Counted from the first letter of the stretch, positions 1 through 12,461 are shown. The stretch is 64,000 bases of DNA from Symbiodinium natans (GCA_905221605.1 CAJNDS010001180.1:320725-384724); one strand, 5' to 3'. Program-made: numbers and translations. The notes: a model not told the origin generated them from the letters alone.

Positions 1-2739
1 GCACAGCTGTGTCATACGGTGGTTTCCGAAATGAGGTTACCTTATTGGGGTCTTTACTATGAGGGAGTCCTACTATTTGGGGGAGGTCCATTTTAGGTGG
101 TCCCCCTATTTTCGTACACCCCCATACAGTCATGCCCAAGTCGCGGTGATACAATGCAATGTCCCGCTCTTTCCTCAGAGGACACAAAATATGGGGAGCA
201 CGCTTTTGAATGCGGCCACTGCTTGTTCTTTTGTTGCATGCAGGGTGGCAAACGCACGAAGAGAAATGAGCAAGTGTGGTGATGCTTTAGAGCCCCGCTG
301 CCCTTCTTGAAGCTCACGGCTTGAGGTTCCTCTCATGGCGCCCAGGCGCTGTCGAAAGGCGAGCTCTTCGTCGGAGCTTGCAGTCTTCATGGTCTGCTGA
401 ACCTTGGCGGAATACACCAGACAAGGAACCCAGCACCGAGGCATCGATATGAGGTCTCATCTGTGTCGGTGCTCTGAAGCCTCTGCAACCCAAGCGTCGA
501 AGACAGAGTTGACGACGTTCAGAACAGCAAAGCCCAAAATACAGCCTGCCAAAGAAGATTTTTTGGAGTGAGGACGCCCTCAGCGACGTCCGCACGTGAC
601 GCGCATGCATGACAGCTCGCGGTGGGGTTTCCAAACACTGGAGCCCACAGAAGCACATGTCCGTGAACTCCTATACTCGCCTCAAAGTCCAGTGCATCAA
701 CATGCCTATGCTCCAGATATCATAACCAGAATCAAAACCTCACTAACATCCTGCAACTCTCCCTTTGAGTTCCGAAGCAAGTGCAAATTCGGCCGGGAGT
801 CGGTAGAAGAGGAAAAACACCGTGAACCACTCGCTGACATTCTCGACGAGGACGCGACACGGCGGCCCCCAGTTAGCAAACATGATCTCGAACCTGACGC
901 GCGGTAGTAGACTTGTAAGGACAGCAGCCTGGAAACGGCAAGTGCCCCTGTGCAAAAAGCGGTCTTGCACCAACCATACAGCCAGTGAACAGCCAACTCG
1001 CCGTTGGCACGAAATTTCCCGGCTGCACCCTTTCCTCGGTCCTAAGAATCATGATGATATTTGACATGGGCGAGGACCTGCGCACGCCGCTCGCCCAACA
1101 AGTGCCGGCAACCCGGCAGCTCGTCTCCGGCGGGAACAAACAACCGACCAAATGAGAACGAGCGTTTTCATGGCACAGCATCCTCAACCCACAAGATCTC
1201 GAACCTGAAACGTGACATCCCACCCGTTTTTTTGTCTGCGCAGAAGTGCAAGCACGCACCCTATAGGGTCCGAAAACAAGCCCCGTCGTGGGCACAAACT
1301 TATCTTGAACAAGGATGTCTCGAGGAAGTCATCCCATCATTCGAGTGCCACGCTACTTATGAGGCAGCGCAAAATTGAAACGCGAAGACACCCAGTCCCT
1401 GCAGCTGAGGGCGGCGCAGGCAAACAAACCAACCCTACTATTGAGGGCGGTGCAAACCTAGGACTGGGAGTGCAACACATTGGCCATGGCAGGTGCGAGG
1501 TGTGAAGAGGGCGCCCAGGTCATGTGCCGACCAAGACAGCATGATGAGATCGCGATGGAAGGAGGGCGGCGCCGAGAGATGGACAGGCTGTCACATCACT
1601 CACAGGCCAACGGCTTAAGCCTCCAAGGCCGCTCGGCGGCGGAGGATAGCGCGAGCCCGGTGGCTGCGTATGGCCACGCAAAGCTCTTCAAAAGGTCTGC
1701 GTGGAGCAGCGCGGGATCGCCTCCAGTGCGAGCAGCAGTCGCTCGCGAGATCTGCAGGAGAACTTTGCCTGCTGAGGGCTCCCAGGACCCAGTGGCCTCA
1801 GCGACCATAGGGACAAACTTGATCCCTTGTGCCTCGCAGAGGCGGGCTGTATCCAGGTAGGCCTTCTTGTGCTGAGCATAGGCTTTGGCAGCCGCTAGTG
1901 TCTCCCCACTGGCCTGAGCCAGAGTCTCCTGCCGCTGCGGGCGAGGGCAGCAGGAGAACCAGACAGGCAGGGTGGGAACACATCAGCGGGCCTGCGGAGT
2001 GCGCACTGAGTGTCGTCAGGTCGTTGAGGGAGCAGTAAACCTGGGCGCTCCTTTTCTGGCTGAAGGCCGGCGCGCTCGGCCCACCAGCAGAGGAGGTTAC
2101 GGACAGCATTGTGGCGCAAAACCCGCTCCCCTCCTCCGCTGCACGTGGCAGCGTGAAGTGACCTCCCAACCGTTCCTGCTTGGGGAAGTAAAATCTATCC
2201 CAGTTCTTCCTTGGGCTTTCTTGACTGCAACTTGCATGTGCACCGGAGAAGCCACGAGCATATTGTGGTGTTCATCCTCCGCTACACAGCAAAGAAGACA
2301 TGAGCAACCCACGTCCCTGCCCGAGCAGATTCATCGAATTCATGACCACGCTGTGTCGTGTTCACCTAGTATCTGAGTCCTGCTGATGAGGTTCTGGGGT
2401 TCAGTCTTCAGTGGGTTCCATTGGGAAGCCCAAATTTCTGAAAGCTATAACGCTGCCCTCGAGTTGAAGCTATAACGCTGCCCTCGAGTTGAAGCTAACT
2501 CCAACTTCACGAGCAAGATGCATGGACAAAATGGATCGGGTAAATGTGCCATAGTACCTGAGGTGCGGAGCTGCTCAGTTTACTCCTCGTGACAAAGCTA
2601 TCCTACAAAGGGTTCCCTGTCTTCACATGGGGTCTCCAACTCCTACGTGGCAAGGCGTGTCAGGGTCGTGCGAAACTGTCCTTCAAATCTCAATCTGCAT
2701 GGCTTCCCCTGCCCGCCCTCCCCCACCAAAAAGCGCCGT
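1..2739. other. Region without a supported gene
   Basis: Only short open frames on both strands, none with a recognisable domain. A 25-base unit beginning AGCTATAACGCT is tandemly duplicated at 2442-2491. The phrase GATCTCGAACCTGA recurs near 885 and 1195, which hints at old degenerate repetition. I see no promoter, RNA gene or mobile-element terminus here. Confidence 0.6.
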
Positions 2740-2770
2740 AAACCCTAAACCCTAAACCCTAAACCCTAAT
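2740..2770 (-). repeat. Interstitial telomere-like tract, C-rich strand
   Basis: Four copies of CCCTAAA on the plus strand, so TTTAGGG reads on the minus strand. Short and nearly perfect. It is the first of about twenty such tracts in the left 16.5 kb. Confidence 0.9.
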
Positions 2771-3071
2771 CCTCGTGTCAAGATGCTGGTAGATCTCGTC
2801 CCTCTGTCGAACCTCAAACTTCGGATCGCGGATGAAGTCCCAGACGAGCCTGAGCTGGAGAAAGCTGAAGTTCGGTATCTCCCAAAATTAGGGGGTACCC
2901 CCCTTTAAGACCCCAAATAGAATAGATTCGCACCTTAAAGGGACCCCCCAAAAGGGCCCCCGATTTTCGGAAACCCCCAGTGCGTGAGACTACAACTGCC
3001 AGGTCCTGCACATGGCTCACAAGGTTCCCTTCCCACACCCGCATCCTTGAAGAGAGGCCAGAATACTTTTA

Positions 3072-3115
3072 CCCAAAACCCAAAACCCAAAACCCAAAAC
3101 CCTAAACCCTAAACC

Positions 3116-3181
<66 letters not shown>
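3072..3181 (-). repeat. Telomere-variant tract (CCCAAAA, CCCTAAA, CCCTCAA)
   Basis: The tract moves in order from CCCAAAA units to CCCTAAA and then to a homogeneous run of about eleven CCCTCAA units. Variant blocks arranged in order look like local expansion of a mutated telomeric unit rather than fresh telomerase addition. Confidence 0.9.
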
Positions 3182-3773
3182 CTCCGGCCGAGCCGCATGC
3201 TCAGGACCATCCCAGCCACACACCTCGGAAGCAGGATCCCCAAACCAAAAACATCTCCAAGAGCCTCGTCGAAGCGGACTTGTTTGGTCGAGTTCCCTGC
3301 ATCATGATGATGAAACCCTGTGTTGTTCAGGGAATCACAGACGGTCATAAAGTACAACCCTAGGAATGAGCGTGCAATTTCCTCAGTGCCCCCATGAGGC
3401 ATCTACGGGCTCAACAAACAAATTCGTTGTCAGCGGGACCCGGCGGCATTCGAAATGTACACAAAATCATGCTCCGCCTACCCGCGCATCGCCAAGGCGC
3501 TGCACGAAGGCGAGGAGGATGAAGCTCCTTCGGGCTTCGTTCCTACTTCTTGGGTGTCTTGGGGTAGTTACGACACGGTCTCTCAAGATGGTCCCTTACC
3601 TTCTTTAAACGGTTCCGATGTATGGGCCCTTGGGTTGTATGCGCTAGATCTTCGAGCATCGGTGAGGAGGTTAGGGGCCTGCTGAATGGCTCTGAAAGAG
3701 ATCTGAAAAACCTCAAGAACCCACACATCAACATCCCTAACACCCATACAAAAAGGTCTTTTCTGGAAGTTAC

Positions 3774-3793
3774 ACCCCCCCCCCCCCCCCCCG
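3774..3793 (+). repeat. Poly-C run
   Basis: A homopolymer of about 18 C bases. Similar G or C homopolymers occur at 5152-5185, 5725-5760 and 5815-5845. They can form quadruplex or i-motif structures and are likely to be assembly-sensitive. Confidence 0.85.
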
Positions 3794-4128
3794 GCGCTCC
3801 AGAAAAGGATGTTGCTGCTGGCTGTCAGGCACCTCGAGGTATGAGGGACTCCCAAGGCGACTCTCCCAGAATCAGGTGGTTTAAGGTTTCCTTGGGGGGG
3901 TTTTCGGGGGAGTTTAGGGTTCAGGGTCTTGGTGGTTAGGGTTCAATGCTCAGCGTTCAGAGCTAAGGGTCAGGAGTCTCGTCGCTTAGGGTTGATTATA
4001 AGGATTTCGGGGTTTAAGGTTTAGGGCACAGGCTGTGGTGAGCACCAGGCAACATGAATCGAGGACTCGCGAGCACTGGTGAGCGCTCCTCTCGCCTTTT
4101 GTTGGCAACTGGCTCTGCTTCTATGAAG

Positions 4129-4265
4129 TGGGTTTAGGTTTGGGGTTTAGGGTTTGGGGTTTAGGGTTTGGGGTTTAAGGTTTAGGGTTTAGGGTTTAGG
4201 GTTTAGGGTTTAGGGTTTAGGGTTTAGGGTTTAGGGTTTAGGTTTAGAGTTTAGGGCTTAGGGGG
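4129..4265 (+). repeat. Interstitial telomere-like tract, G-rich strand
   Basis: Alternating TTTGGGG and TTTAGGG units followed by about ten clean TTTAGGG units. It faces the C-rich tract at 4408-4464 across a unique spacer of about 145 bases, so the pair forms an inverted arrangement. Degenerate TTTAGGG-like sequence also precedes it at about 3905-4035. Confidence 0.9.
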
Positions 4266-4407
4266 CAGCGGCTTTGAATTCTGATCCATCAGCACCTGCT
4301 GCCTTGATGCTTGATGATTCGCAACCTCGCGTAGTTGCCTGTCCGGGTCTCTTTGTAGTCAACCAAACCCTTAGCGGGGATTGTAGGACATCTTTGCTGC
4401 AGAGAGA

Positions 4408-4464
4408 CCCTAAACCCTAAACCCTAAACCCTAAACCCTAAACCCTAAACCCTAAACCCTAAAC
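4408..4464 (-). repeat. Interstitial telomere-like tract, C-rich strand
   Basis: About eight perfect CCCTAAA units. It is the right partner of the G-rich tract ending at 4265. Confidence 0.92.
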
Positions 4465-4465
4465 G

Positions 4466-5870
4466 AGTTACAGCGCCATCCCTTCCAAAGGCTCTATGCC
4501 AGGGCGCTTGACAAGGAGCTGAAGCGAAGCCAAAACGGTGCTCATGGAGAGGACACCTCTTTCTCTGCAAGTGGCCACAGCCACGAATACGAAGCAAGCG
4601 GAGTTCCTACGAGAGTTCCATATGGCTCTCTCAACCCAGGCCTTGCAACCCGCAAAGAAAATGAACTTCGTGTTCTCCCAATGCGCTTTCAGCTTTCATA
4701 GGGTTCGGGGCTCAGGGTTCTTGATGGCTCTTGGGGCTTAGTTAGCGATCGGCGCCACCAAGAAAAGAGCAGAGAGCCGCATGTTCCGAGGCGAGGAGCG
4801 GATGGCACGGGCCAGCTTCCCGATACGAATCCTGAGACATTGAGGAGGGCTGTCCTATGCAAAAGGCGCTAAACTTTTCAAACCGCCCCCCAGGTCTTGG
4901 GGGGGCACTCACAAACCCGCGAGCGGAAGCCTGCAGAACTTCGAAAGACAAAAATTCCAGGTGCCGAGTCTCAAGCGAATCAACACGGCATTTGGCAGTG
5001 TAGTCTCAGTGGAAGTCGCGACATATATTTCCAGCACCGATGTGACGCTGACAAAGGCATCCACGTAATTCATCCACACCTTCGGTGTCAGCAAGCGCGG
5101 CTATCGGCTATCGGACCACATGCTCAGAAATGCGCATCGTCTGCTCGCTACTGGGGGGGGGGGGGGGGGAAGGGGGGGAAAGGGGGCGATGCAGGAAAGG
5201 CGAACCAGCGGCCTCGCAGCGACAAAGGTGCTACTGTTCTCTTAAGAGTGGGTGCGCTCCATGTGAAAAAGCAGATATCGGGCTCAAGAGCCTCTTGAAT
5301 CCTAAACCTCACACGGCAGGCCTTCCAGAACTTTGCCCGGAGCACGCAAATGCGCACCTTCAGGTATGAGAGTCAAGAAGCCATGAGAAGGCACGGAAGG
5401 CAACTCCTATTGCATGGTGGGGGTGGAAGTCCCGGCACCCTTACCTGGCTCTTCACGCACCGGCTTTGCGTGGGCACGCCAGTGATGCGCAGTGCCACCG
5501 CCCAGCTCTTTTTGCCAACCCCAGCCCCAACCCGGAGTCAACCGCACAGAACAGGAGAGCCCACCTTTGCTTGTTTCGGGCCTCTTCTTCCCTAAGCCCC
5601 TCTGTGCTTTCCCTGAAGAGCTGGGAGTTGGGGGCTTTTTATTTCTCAGTGGCTCTCAGTGCCGGGGCACGATGACATCAAAAACAAAGAGGAGCGCAAA
5701 GATGACGTCACCAGTGGAGAACCTGGAGGAGTCAGGGTAGGGGGGTGGGGGGGGGGGCCCGGTTGGGGAAGGGCAAGTGTTTGCCCTTGGTCTCGCAAGT
5801 AGAGCTTGTGTTCCTGGGGGGGGGGGTGGGGTGGGGGGGGGGGGCCAGAAAAGCCCTATCAACCTAACCT
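4466..5870. other. Region without a supported gene, with G homopolymers
   Basis: Contains G-rich homopolymer runs at 5152-5185 and 5725-5845. Open frames are short and arise partly from those runs. No domain, RNA gene or element end recognised. Confidence 0.6.
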
Positions 5871-6000
5871 CCCAAACCCTAATTCAGCCCCAGACCTCAA
5901 AACCCGAAAACCCTGCCAGTAAAGCCCTAACACCCAAGCCCTGCACTCCCTAAACCCAAGCCCTAGACCCTGAACCCTAGGCCCTAAACCCTAAACCCGG
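5871..6000 (-). repeat. Degenerate telomere-like tract
   Basis: Scattered CCCTAAA, CCCTGAA and CCCTAGA units separated by unrelated bases. It resembles a decayed version of the tracts nearby and ends about 85 bases before the G-rich tract at 6088. Confidence 0.7.
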
Positions 6001-6087
6001 ACCAGAGGAGTTGCGAGGCTGCACCAAGCTACCACACCCGGCACCCGAGGCTCAAAAAACCGCCGAATCCCAGAAGACCAATGGATC

Positions 6088-6281
6088 GGGTTTAGGGTTT
6101 AGGGTTAAGGGTTCTATAGGGTTTAGGTTTTAGGGTTTAGGGGTTGGGGTTTAAGGTTTAGGGGTTAGGGTTTGGGGTTTTGGGTTTAGGGTTTAGGGTT
6201 TAGGGTTTAGGGTTTAGGGTTTAGGGTTTAGGGTTTAGGGTTTAGGGTTTAGGGTTTAGGGTTTAGGGTTAGGGTTTAGGG
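6088..6281 (+). repeat. Interstitial telomere-like tract, G-rich strand
   Basis: Degenerate at its left end, then a clean TTTAGGG array of about fifteen units. A unique spacer of about 130 bases separates it from the C-rich tract at 6409-6600. Confidence 0.92.
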
Positions 6282-6408
6282 TCCCAGTTCGCCCAGAGCG
6301 GCGCGGATTCCCAGGCTGGCCAGACCTCCACAAGGCCACAGCCCCGAAACTCATGGTGCACAAGACATGTCTGCGACGTTTCTCCTTCAGGCTGGGGCTT
6401 TTGGGGGA

Positions 6409-6600
6409 AACCCAAACCCTAAACCCTAAACCCTAAACCCTAAACCCTAAACCCTAAACCCTAAACCCTAAACCCTAAACCCTAAACCCTAAACCCTAAA
6501 CTCTAAACCCTAAACCCTAAACCCTAAACCCTAAACCCTAAACCCTAAACCCTAAACCCTAAACCCGAACCCTAAAGCCTAAACCTAAACCCTAAACTCT
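6409..6600 (-). repeat. Interstitial telomere-like tract, C-rich strand
   Basis: About 27 CCCTAAA units with a few substitutions, mostly near the right end. With the G-rich tract at 6088-6281 it forms the longest inverted telomere-repeat pair in the window. Confidence 0.92.
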
Positions 6601-7286
6601 AGCAGGCGCTGTAGCCCTTGCCCGAGCGTCTGCCTGAGCCCTCAAGACTTAAACATAAAGGAGGGGTGCTCATCGGCGCTGAGATGAGTGTCGTTGTTTC
6701 TTGTTGGTTGTCTTGTTTCTTGTGATGGTGCGATCCATACAGCCGATAGACTTTTGTAGGTTCCGTATGCTGGACAACTAGGTTATTGCCGCCACTATAA
6801 AGCAAACAAACAAATACAGTACGTTAGCTATGCGTTTACATACATGTTGAAGGTTTGAGGTGGGGGATTTGGGGTCCAGCGGGCAAGGTCAGGCCTGTGG
6901 TAGGCAGGGACGAGAACGCTAGACCCTGTATAAACCCATCTCTCTCTGCCTCTCTAGCTCTAGCTTTCTCTCTCTCTCTCTCCCTCTCTGGCTCGTTTCG
7001 GCCAGAGGATCAGGGTCATGTTCCTCCATACCTTCAAACACCTTCCATGTGCGAGGCTTCAGCACACGGCAAGTCAACCTCGCCAACAGCTTGAAGGGCC
7101 AACTTCCTGGGTCTCTAACTCGTTGGAAATCTCTAGCCGGTTCTCCCGCACAAGCGCACCCCACAGCGTAACGTCTCTGTCTCTGAAAAGCGGGGCCTAG
7201 GGGCCGTCGAGCTCAGAACGTTTATTTTCTTCTTTTGCGGGGAGGGGGTTGAATACAGAGGAAACATCACAGAGAACGATACAGAA
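6601..7286. other. Region without a supported gene
   Basis: Unique sequence with a CT-rich patch at 6935-6992 and only short unrecognised open frames. Confidence 0.6.
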
Positions 7287-7520
7287 TAGGACAACATAGT
7301 CATACATTACAATACAAGATACTCTGCTTTCACTGTGAACTGGCCAAAAATCTATTGGGGGCTTCAGAATCCCCCGTAGGACAAGCTAGTCATACACTGC
7401 AATGCAAGATGACATGATTTTCCCTCTAAATTCCATTGGGGCTTCAGAATCCACGCTGCAATACAAGACGATGTGTTTTTTCCTTTTCAACTCCGTTGCG
7501 GCTTCAGAATTCCCTTGGGT
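7287..7520. repeat. Three-copy degenerate tandem repeat
   Basis: Three successive units each contain a segment like CAATACAAGATGA, a T-rich stretch and an end like GGGGCTTCAGAATCC. Repeat ends lie near 7373, 7452 and 7511, so the units shorten from about 87 to 60-70 bases. The array stops at the next CCCTAAA tract. Confidence 0.7.
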
Positions 7521-7523
7521 CCC

Positions 7524-7591
7524 CCCTAAACCCTCAACCCTAAACCCTAAAACCTAAACCCTAAACCCTAAACCCCAAACCCTGAACCCTC
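7524..7591 (-). repeat. Interstitial telomere-like tract, C-rich strand
   Basis: About nine CCCTAAA-type units with a few variants (CCCTCAA, CCCCAAA, CCCTGAA). Confidence 0.88.
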
Positions 7592-7714
7592 TCCCCTCCC
7601 CGGGAGCGAGACCCCCCCGGCCTCTGGCGAAACCGGGGGCGCCTCGTGGGCTCGAAGTTCGGCACCGGCCATGCCTAGAAGCTCTCGGCTTTCGGCGCGG
7701 CTGTTGGGGTTTTG

Positions 7715-8105
7715 GGCTTAGTGTTTAGGGTTTAGGGTTTAGAGTTCAGGGCTTTTGGGGTTTTGGGCTTTTAGGGTTGAGGGGTTGAGGATTTAGGGTT
7801 TAGGGTTTAGGGTTTGAAGGTTTGAGGGTTTGGGGGTTTGGAGGGGTTGGGGGGTTTGGGGGTTTGGGGGTGGGGTTTTGGGGGTTGGGGGTTTTGGGGG
7901 TTTGGGGGTTGGGGGTTTGGTTTTGGGGGTTTGGGGTTTGGGGGGGGTTTGGGGGTTTGGGGGTTTGGGGGTTTGGGGGTTTGGGGGTTTGGGGGTTTGG
8001 GGTTTGGGGTGCATAGGGTTTAGGGCTTAGGGTTTGGGGTTTTGGGTTTAGGGTTTAGGTTTGGGGTTTGGGGTTTGGGGTTTAGAATTTAGGGTTTAGG
8101 GTTCT
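7715..8105 (+). repeat. Telomere-like tract enclosing a TTTGGGGG-type minisatellite
   Basis: TTTAGGG units at both ends flank an almost pure GGTTTGGGG/TTTGGGGG array at about 7812-8010. The inner array has lost the A of the telomere unit, so it is probably an expanded variant. All six frames stay open for about 60-70 codons there because the repeat lacks stops; these are not genes. Confidence 0.9.
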
Positions 8106-8206
8106 TTTGGGCTTAGACCAAACAAACGGGGGTGAGTGGTAGAGGTCCTTCTAGCCAACGCAAAAAAAAAAACAGAACAGAGGAAGCCGCAAGAGGAAGC
8201 ACACAC

Positions 8207-8276
8207 ACCCTAAACCCAATGCTGAACCCTAAACCCTAAACCCCCAACCCTCAACCCCAAACCCTAAGCCTAAACC
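8207..8276 (-). repeat. Interstitial telomere-like tract, C-rich strand
   Basis: CCCTAAA, CCCTGAA and CCCTCAA units. It faces the preceding G-rich tract across about 100 bases. Confidence 0.85.
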
Positions 8277-8446
8277 CAAGCTGGTTCACAGCTCCAGCAC
8301 GTGCCAGCATTTCGCCTTAAACGATGCGAGCGCTGGCCTCCATCCATCTGGAGCTCCAGTGCCATCCAAGCAACCTGGCAAAGCAATGAAGGCTCATGAT
8401 ACACAACTAGAGTAGGCACCTACACAAAGATGCACATCTGCATAAA

Positions 8447-8565
8447 AATATATATGATGTATGATATATGATATATGATATATGATATATGATATATGAT
8501 ATATGATATATATGATATATGATATATGATATATGATATATGGTATATGATATATGATATAGTTT
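8447..8565. repeat. (GATATAT)n microsatellite
   Basis: About sixteen units of a 7-base GATATAT repeat with slight variants. Strongly AT-rich within otherwise GC-rich DNA. Confidence 0.9.
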
Positions 8566-8730
8566 ATATGTACTATACATAAGACCAGCCTTCGGAACCT
8601 CCTGGTCGAGGGCACGAGAGGCTTCTGGAGAGAACAAATTTTCTCAAGTCTCCGACATGGAGCCCGCTTTGAAATCGCAAGAATGGGTTGGAGAGGGGGC
8701 CGGGCTTAGGTTTCTTGAACAAGGAGTTTG

Positions 8731-8769
8731 CCCTGAACCCTAAACCCTAAACCCTACACCCTGAACCTT
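8731..8769 (-). repeat. Short telomere-like tract, C-rich strand
   Basis: Five CCCTAAA/CCCTGAA units. Confidence 0.8.
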
Positions 8770-10401
8770 CCCAGAGCCAAGCTGCGTTAACGAAAAGAAC
8801 GCCGGCCATGATGAACTCGAACCTGGGCTCGTGGGGTCTTTGGGGCTTTAGGGTTTTTTGAGGGTGGAGGGCTTAACGTTTGGGACTTGGGGCTTTAGTG
8901 GGGTTTTCGGGTTCTTAGATTTCTGTTAAGGCCTTTTGGGGTTCAGGGAGTGAGCTCAGGGCTCATACTGCGGCGATACAAAGACACGCGAAGAAATAGA
9001 CAGTGTGTCGGTGCAAGCCGAAACGACAGACCCGACTACTGACCCGACTTTGCGCTGCATCTGATTCGGGCGTCGTGTCGTAGAAAGCGAACTGTTGCTC
9101 CGGCCACACCAGTGGTGCTTGATGGACCTGCACGTGTACCTGTGTGTGTACGTACGTGTACGTGTGTGTGTGTGTGTGTGTGTCAGTTTCAACCGGTCAG
9201 GAGTCAGTCCGGATCTGGCGAAGGGCGTGCGAGCTGCGCGACAGCGCTGTTGGAGACGGGAGATTCGGTGAGAAAGCGCACGTTTCGGACTCCGAGGCGA
9301 AGAGCTCAAGAGTGCTCCCGGCACCCTTGTCCTCAAGTGCTGGCACTTGAAACTCGAGCGAAGTTTTTTTGATCCACAGGTTTGCGGCGTTGCGGGATGC
9401 AGGTGTCCGTAGTGTCATCGACAACGGCTCGTGCGGGACTTTGCAAGTGTAAGTTGGAAGCAAGCTGAAACCTAAACCCGCGATGCTAAAGCAATTGCAA
9501 AACGGACGACCAGGATCACACGTTGAAGAAAGAAGGCATCTATGCAGTTGTCATTCAAGCACAAACAACCCCACTCCAGAAAACCGATGCTTTTCCTCTT
9601 TCTACCACTCCCCATGATCTCCAGGTGACTGGCTGCTCTGCAACCAATTCTGGAGCCGCTTGAGACGGCTCTCCTCGTCAAAGAAGCTTGGGAATGCTTG
9701 GGGTGCCACGCCCTCCCCATCCCCCCAAAAAAACTACTAAAAGCAACCCACAACAAGGGCGACGCAAAGAAACTGAAATCTGCTTGGGGGCTTTGCTGGT
9801 GTTTCGTTGCTCTTCGCTGCTGTGTCGCCACCACTCAACAAAAGTAGCTTTCGGCAGGGCACGAGCTGAGATGACTTGGAGTTCAAGGTCGGCCCAGGTG
9901 ATTCAGTGGGTGGGCTCAGGAGGGCAAGGCCGCACAAATCCCCACGAATCCATGGACACCAGCATCTGAAGACCACTTAAGACACCAGGGCCACGCCCCG
10001 AATCCAAGGCTGGAAAGACTGTGGAGCGTCTAACAAGCCAAGCTTCTTCTTTCACAGGGTCCAATGACCCAGCCGTGCCGTTCCTCACTGGAGTGCAGGG
10101 TCGTGTTGAGAGCTATGCGCAATTTTGACGGACTCTTTCCCCTTTGACTCATTGTTGTGGCTTTGTTCTGACTTTGTCTGAGGAAGCTCAAGAGGCAGCA
10201 CCATGCGGCACCGGAAACATCTCACGCCGTAGGGCAAGGGAGGGGAGTGAAATCTCCTTCACCTTCCCGGACGAACTTCGTATCCCCACCCCCCCCCCCC
10301 AATACAAAAAGAAACCTGAGAACAAACTTGAACAACATACAAGAAAGCAAGCAAGGGCGGGCGGTTGGGGGGACGCAGAAGAGAGAGGAGGAAGGAACGA
10401 G
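8770..10401. other. Region without a supported gene
   Basis: Mostly unique sequence. Degenerate TTTAGGG-like words lie at 8845-8950 and a (GT)n microsatellite at about 9138-9183. Short open frames only. Confidence 0.6.
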
Positions 10402-10508
10402 CCTAAACCCTAAACCCTAAACCCCAAACCCTAAACCCTAAACCCTAAACCCTAGAACCCTAAACCCTAAACCCTAGAACCCTGAACCCTGAAACCCTAA
10501 ACCCTAAA
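10402..10508 (-). repeat. Interstitial telomere-like tract, C-rich strand
   Basis: About fourteen CCCTAAA units with some single-base variants. About 145 bases of unique sequence separate it from the long G-rich tract to its right. Confidence 0.9.
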
Positions 10509-10653
10509 GTCAGCCGCGTCTCAGGTTGAAGTGCAGCCGCGTGATCGGGTCCGAGAGCATGTCGGCCGAGCCCGTGGAGTCGGTCTCCTCGCAAAGCTAT
10601 CCTGATACCCCCCCTTAAGGGAGGTTGAGGGCTTGAGGGTTGAGGGTTTTGCA

Positions 10654-10956
10654 AGGGTTTAGGGTTTAGGGTGTAGGGTTTAGGGTTTAGGGTTTAGGGT
10701 GTAGGGTTTAGGGTTTAGGGTGTAGGGTTTAGGGTTTAGGGTTTAGGGTTAGGGTTTAGGGTTTAGGGTTTAGGGTTTAGGGTTTAGGGTTTAGGGTTTA
10801 GGGTTTAGGGTTTAGGGTTTAGGGTTTAGGGTTTAGGGTTTAGTGTTTAGGGTTTAGGGTTAGGGTTTAGGGTTTAAGGTTTAGGGTTTAGGGTTTAGGG
10901 TTTAGGGTTTAGGGTTAGGGTTTAGGGTTTAAGGTTTAGGGTTTAGGGTTTAGGGG
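10654..10956 (+). repeat. Long interstitial telomere-like tract, G-rich strand
   Basis: About 43 TTTAGGG units, the longest telomere-like array in the window, with GTGTAGGG and TTAGGG variants mainly in the left third. Confidence 0.93.
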
Positions 10957-12251
10957 GCCCCCGAAGATTCAAGGGAGCAGGCCTTGCGAAGAAAGGAAGG
11001 AAGCAAGAGTGGACGCAAGAGACTTGAGAACCCCACTTGCGTCCTCCCACGCATTGAGGATGTCGGAGGCGTTGACTTCAACCACGCCCGACTGGCGCCT
11101 CTGACATCCCGCGCCGCCCTTGAAGCCTCAACCTTTGGACCCCGAAACCCTGCTGGCGAAGGATGTTTCGTGGGGGGTGGGGTGCGCGTAGGGCGAGGAG
11201 CCCAGCCGCTGACAAGACACCTACACACGACATGCTTTTGCACGCTGTGAAGGGGTGAAGGACACGATGAGCGACCACGAGATGGAGAGTGCGAAATGGC
11301 TTGTAGCCGTAGCTTCTCGCTGAGTTTTTGATCTGAAGTCAACACAGAACCAACACTGCAGCCTGCTTGGCCTCAAGCATGACAGCGACACGTCACGCAG
11401 CGCCTAACCCGGAGAACAAAAAATCAAACCCTGCTATCTGCTACCAGGAGCCCAGAAGACCCAATCTGTCATGCAAGCCGCTAAGCCTTAAGAAAGTCAT
11501 ACCTTCTAGGCATCCTGATCTGTACCTCCGCCGCATCAGGTTGTTCAGGCTCTCCATCCGCAACACCTGCGAACATGGCCGCAAAAAGTTAAAAGCCAGC
11601 TTTGAAGCCTTCAACCCCTCAGGTACACGAAGTGGGTGGCTCAATGCACGTTGAACTAATAGGGACCAAAGATGCCTGCCCCGAAGAAAAGGACTTTGTC
11701 GAGGCCCCGTGCTCCTGAGCGGTACAGCTCTTGGCGGCTCACACCAAGTCGGGGCTTGAAGGATTTTTGACTTAAAGCAAGCTTTCAACAAAGTTGCAGT
11801 TCGCAACCTAGGCAGACTTGGCACAAAGCAACATGCAGGCGGAACGAGTGCGAGGCGTCACTCGACGTTTCTGTAACTCATCACGCATGACTCTTCAAGT
11901 CGATGGCAAGGCGCAAGGGACGGCCGCCGATTCCGCAGAACCTGGCCCCAGATTTCAACTCTTTTTGGAAGGCATCCCATGTCGCTGCAAGGTACCCAGT
12001 CAGTCACTTGTGCGCCATCCCCAAACCAAACCGAGCACGAACCGACGGCCGTTACGCAAGAACTGCTGGGCAAACTTCTTCAACCCCTGAGCCGAAAGCC
12101 CTCTAAGCGCCCCCTGTCGCAGGCCTGGGGGCAGCCAGCAACCTCCTGTGATGCGCAGAGGGTTGGGTGTGCGAGGGGCCAATGTGTTTTTGAGGGCATT
12201 CTTAAAGGTTTTGGAGGGTTTTTGGAGGGCATTTTTGAGGGTTTTTTGGAG
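10957..12251. other. Region without a supported gene
   Basis: Unique GC-rich sequence. Several frames stay open for 90-130 codons, but none shows a recognisable domain and opposite frames are equally open. Confidence 0.55.
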
Positions 12252-12346
12252 GGTTTAGGACTTTGGGTTTAGCGTTTAGGGTTTAGGGTTTAGGGTTTAG
12301 GGTTTAGGGTTTAGGGTTTAGGGTTTAGGGTTTAGGGTTTTTAGGG
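12252..12346 (+). repeat. Interstitial telomere-like tract, G-rich strand
   Basis: About twelve TTTAGGG units. Confidence 0.9.
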
Positions 12347-12461
12347 TCTCTTACCATCCGAGGCTCGGTGAGATGCTGCTCCAGGAGCTGGTCCAGGAGC
12401 GCCTCTGCCACAGCACAGAAGACTCGGCTTGGGATGCTCCCCCCCAACTGATACCCACAGT

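Noticed and set aside
1-40. A true chromosome end in this window
   Set aside because: Telomere-like tracts occur in both orientations and are internal and short; none reaches the window edge.
7793-8030. Gly/Trp/Phe-rich and Pro-rich frames
   Set aside because: Read-through of the TTTGGGGG minisatellite.
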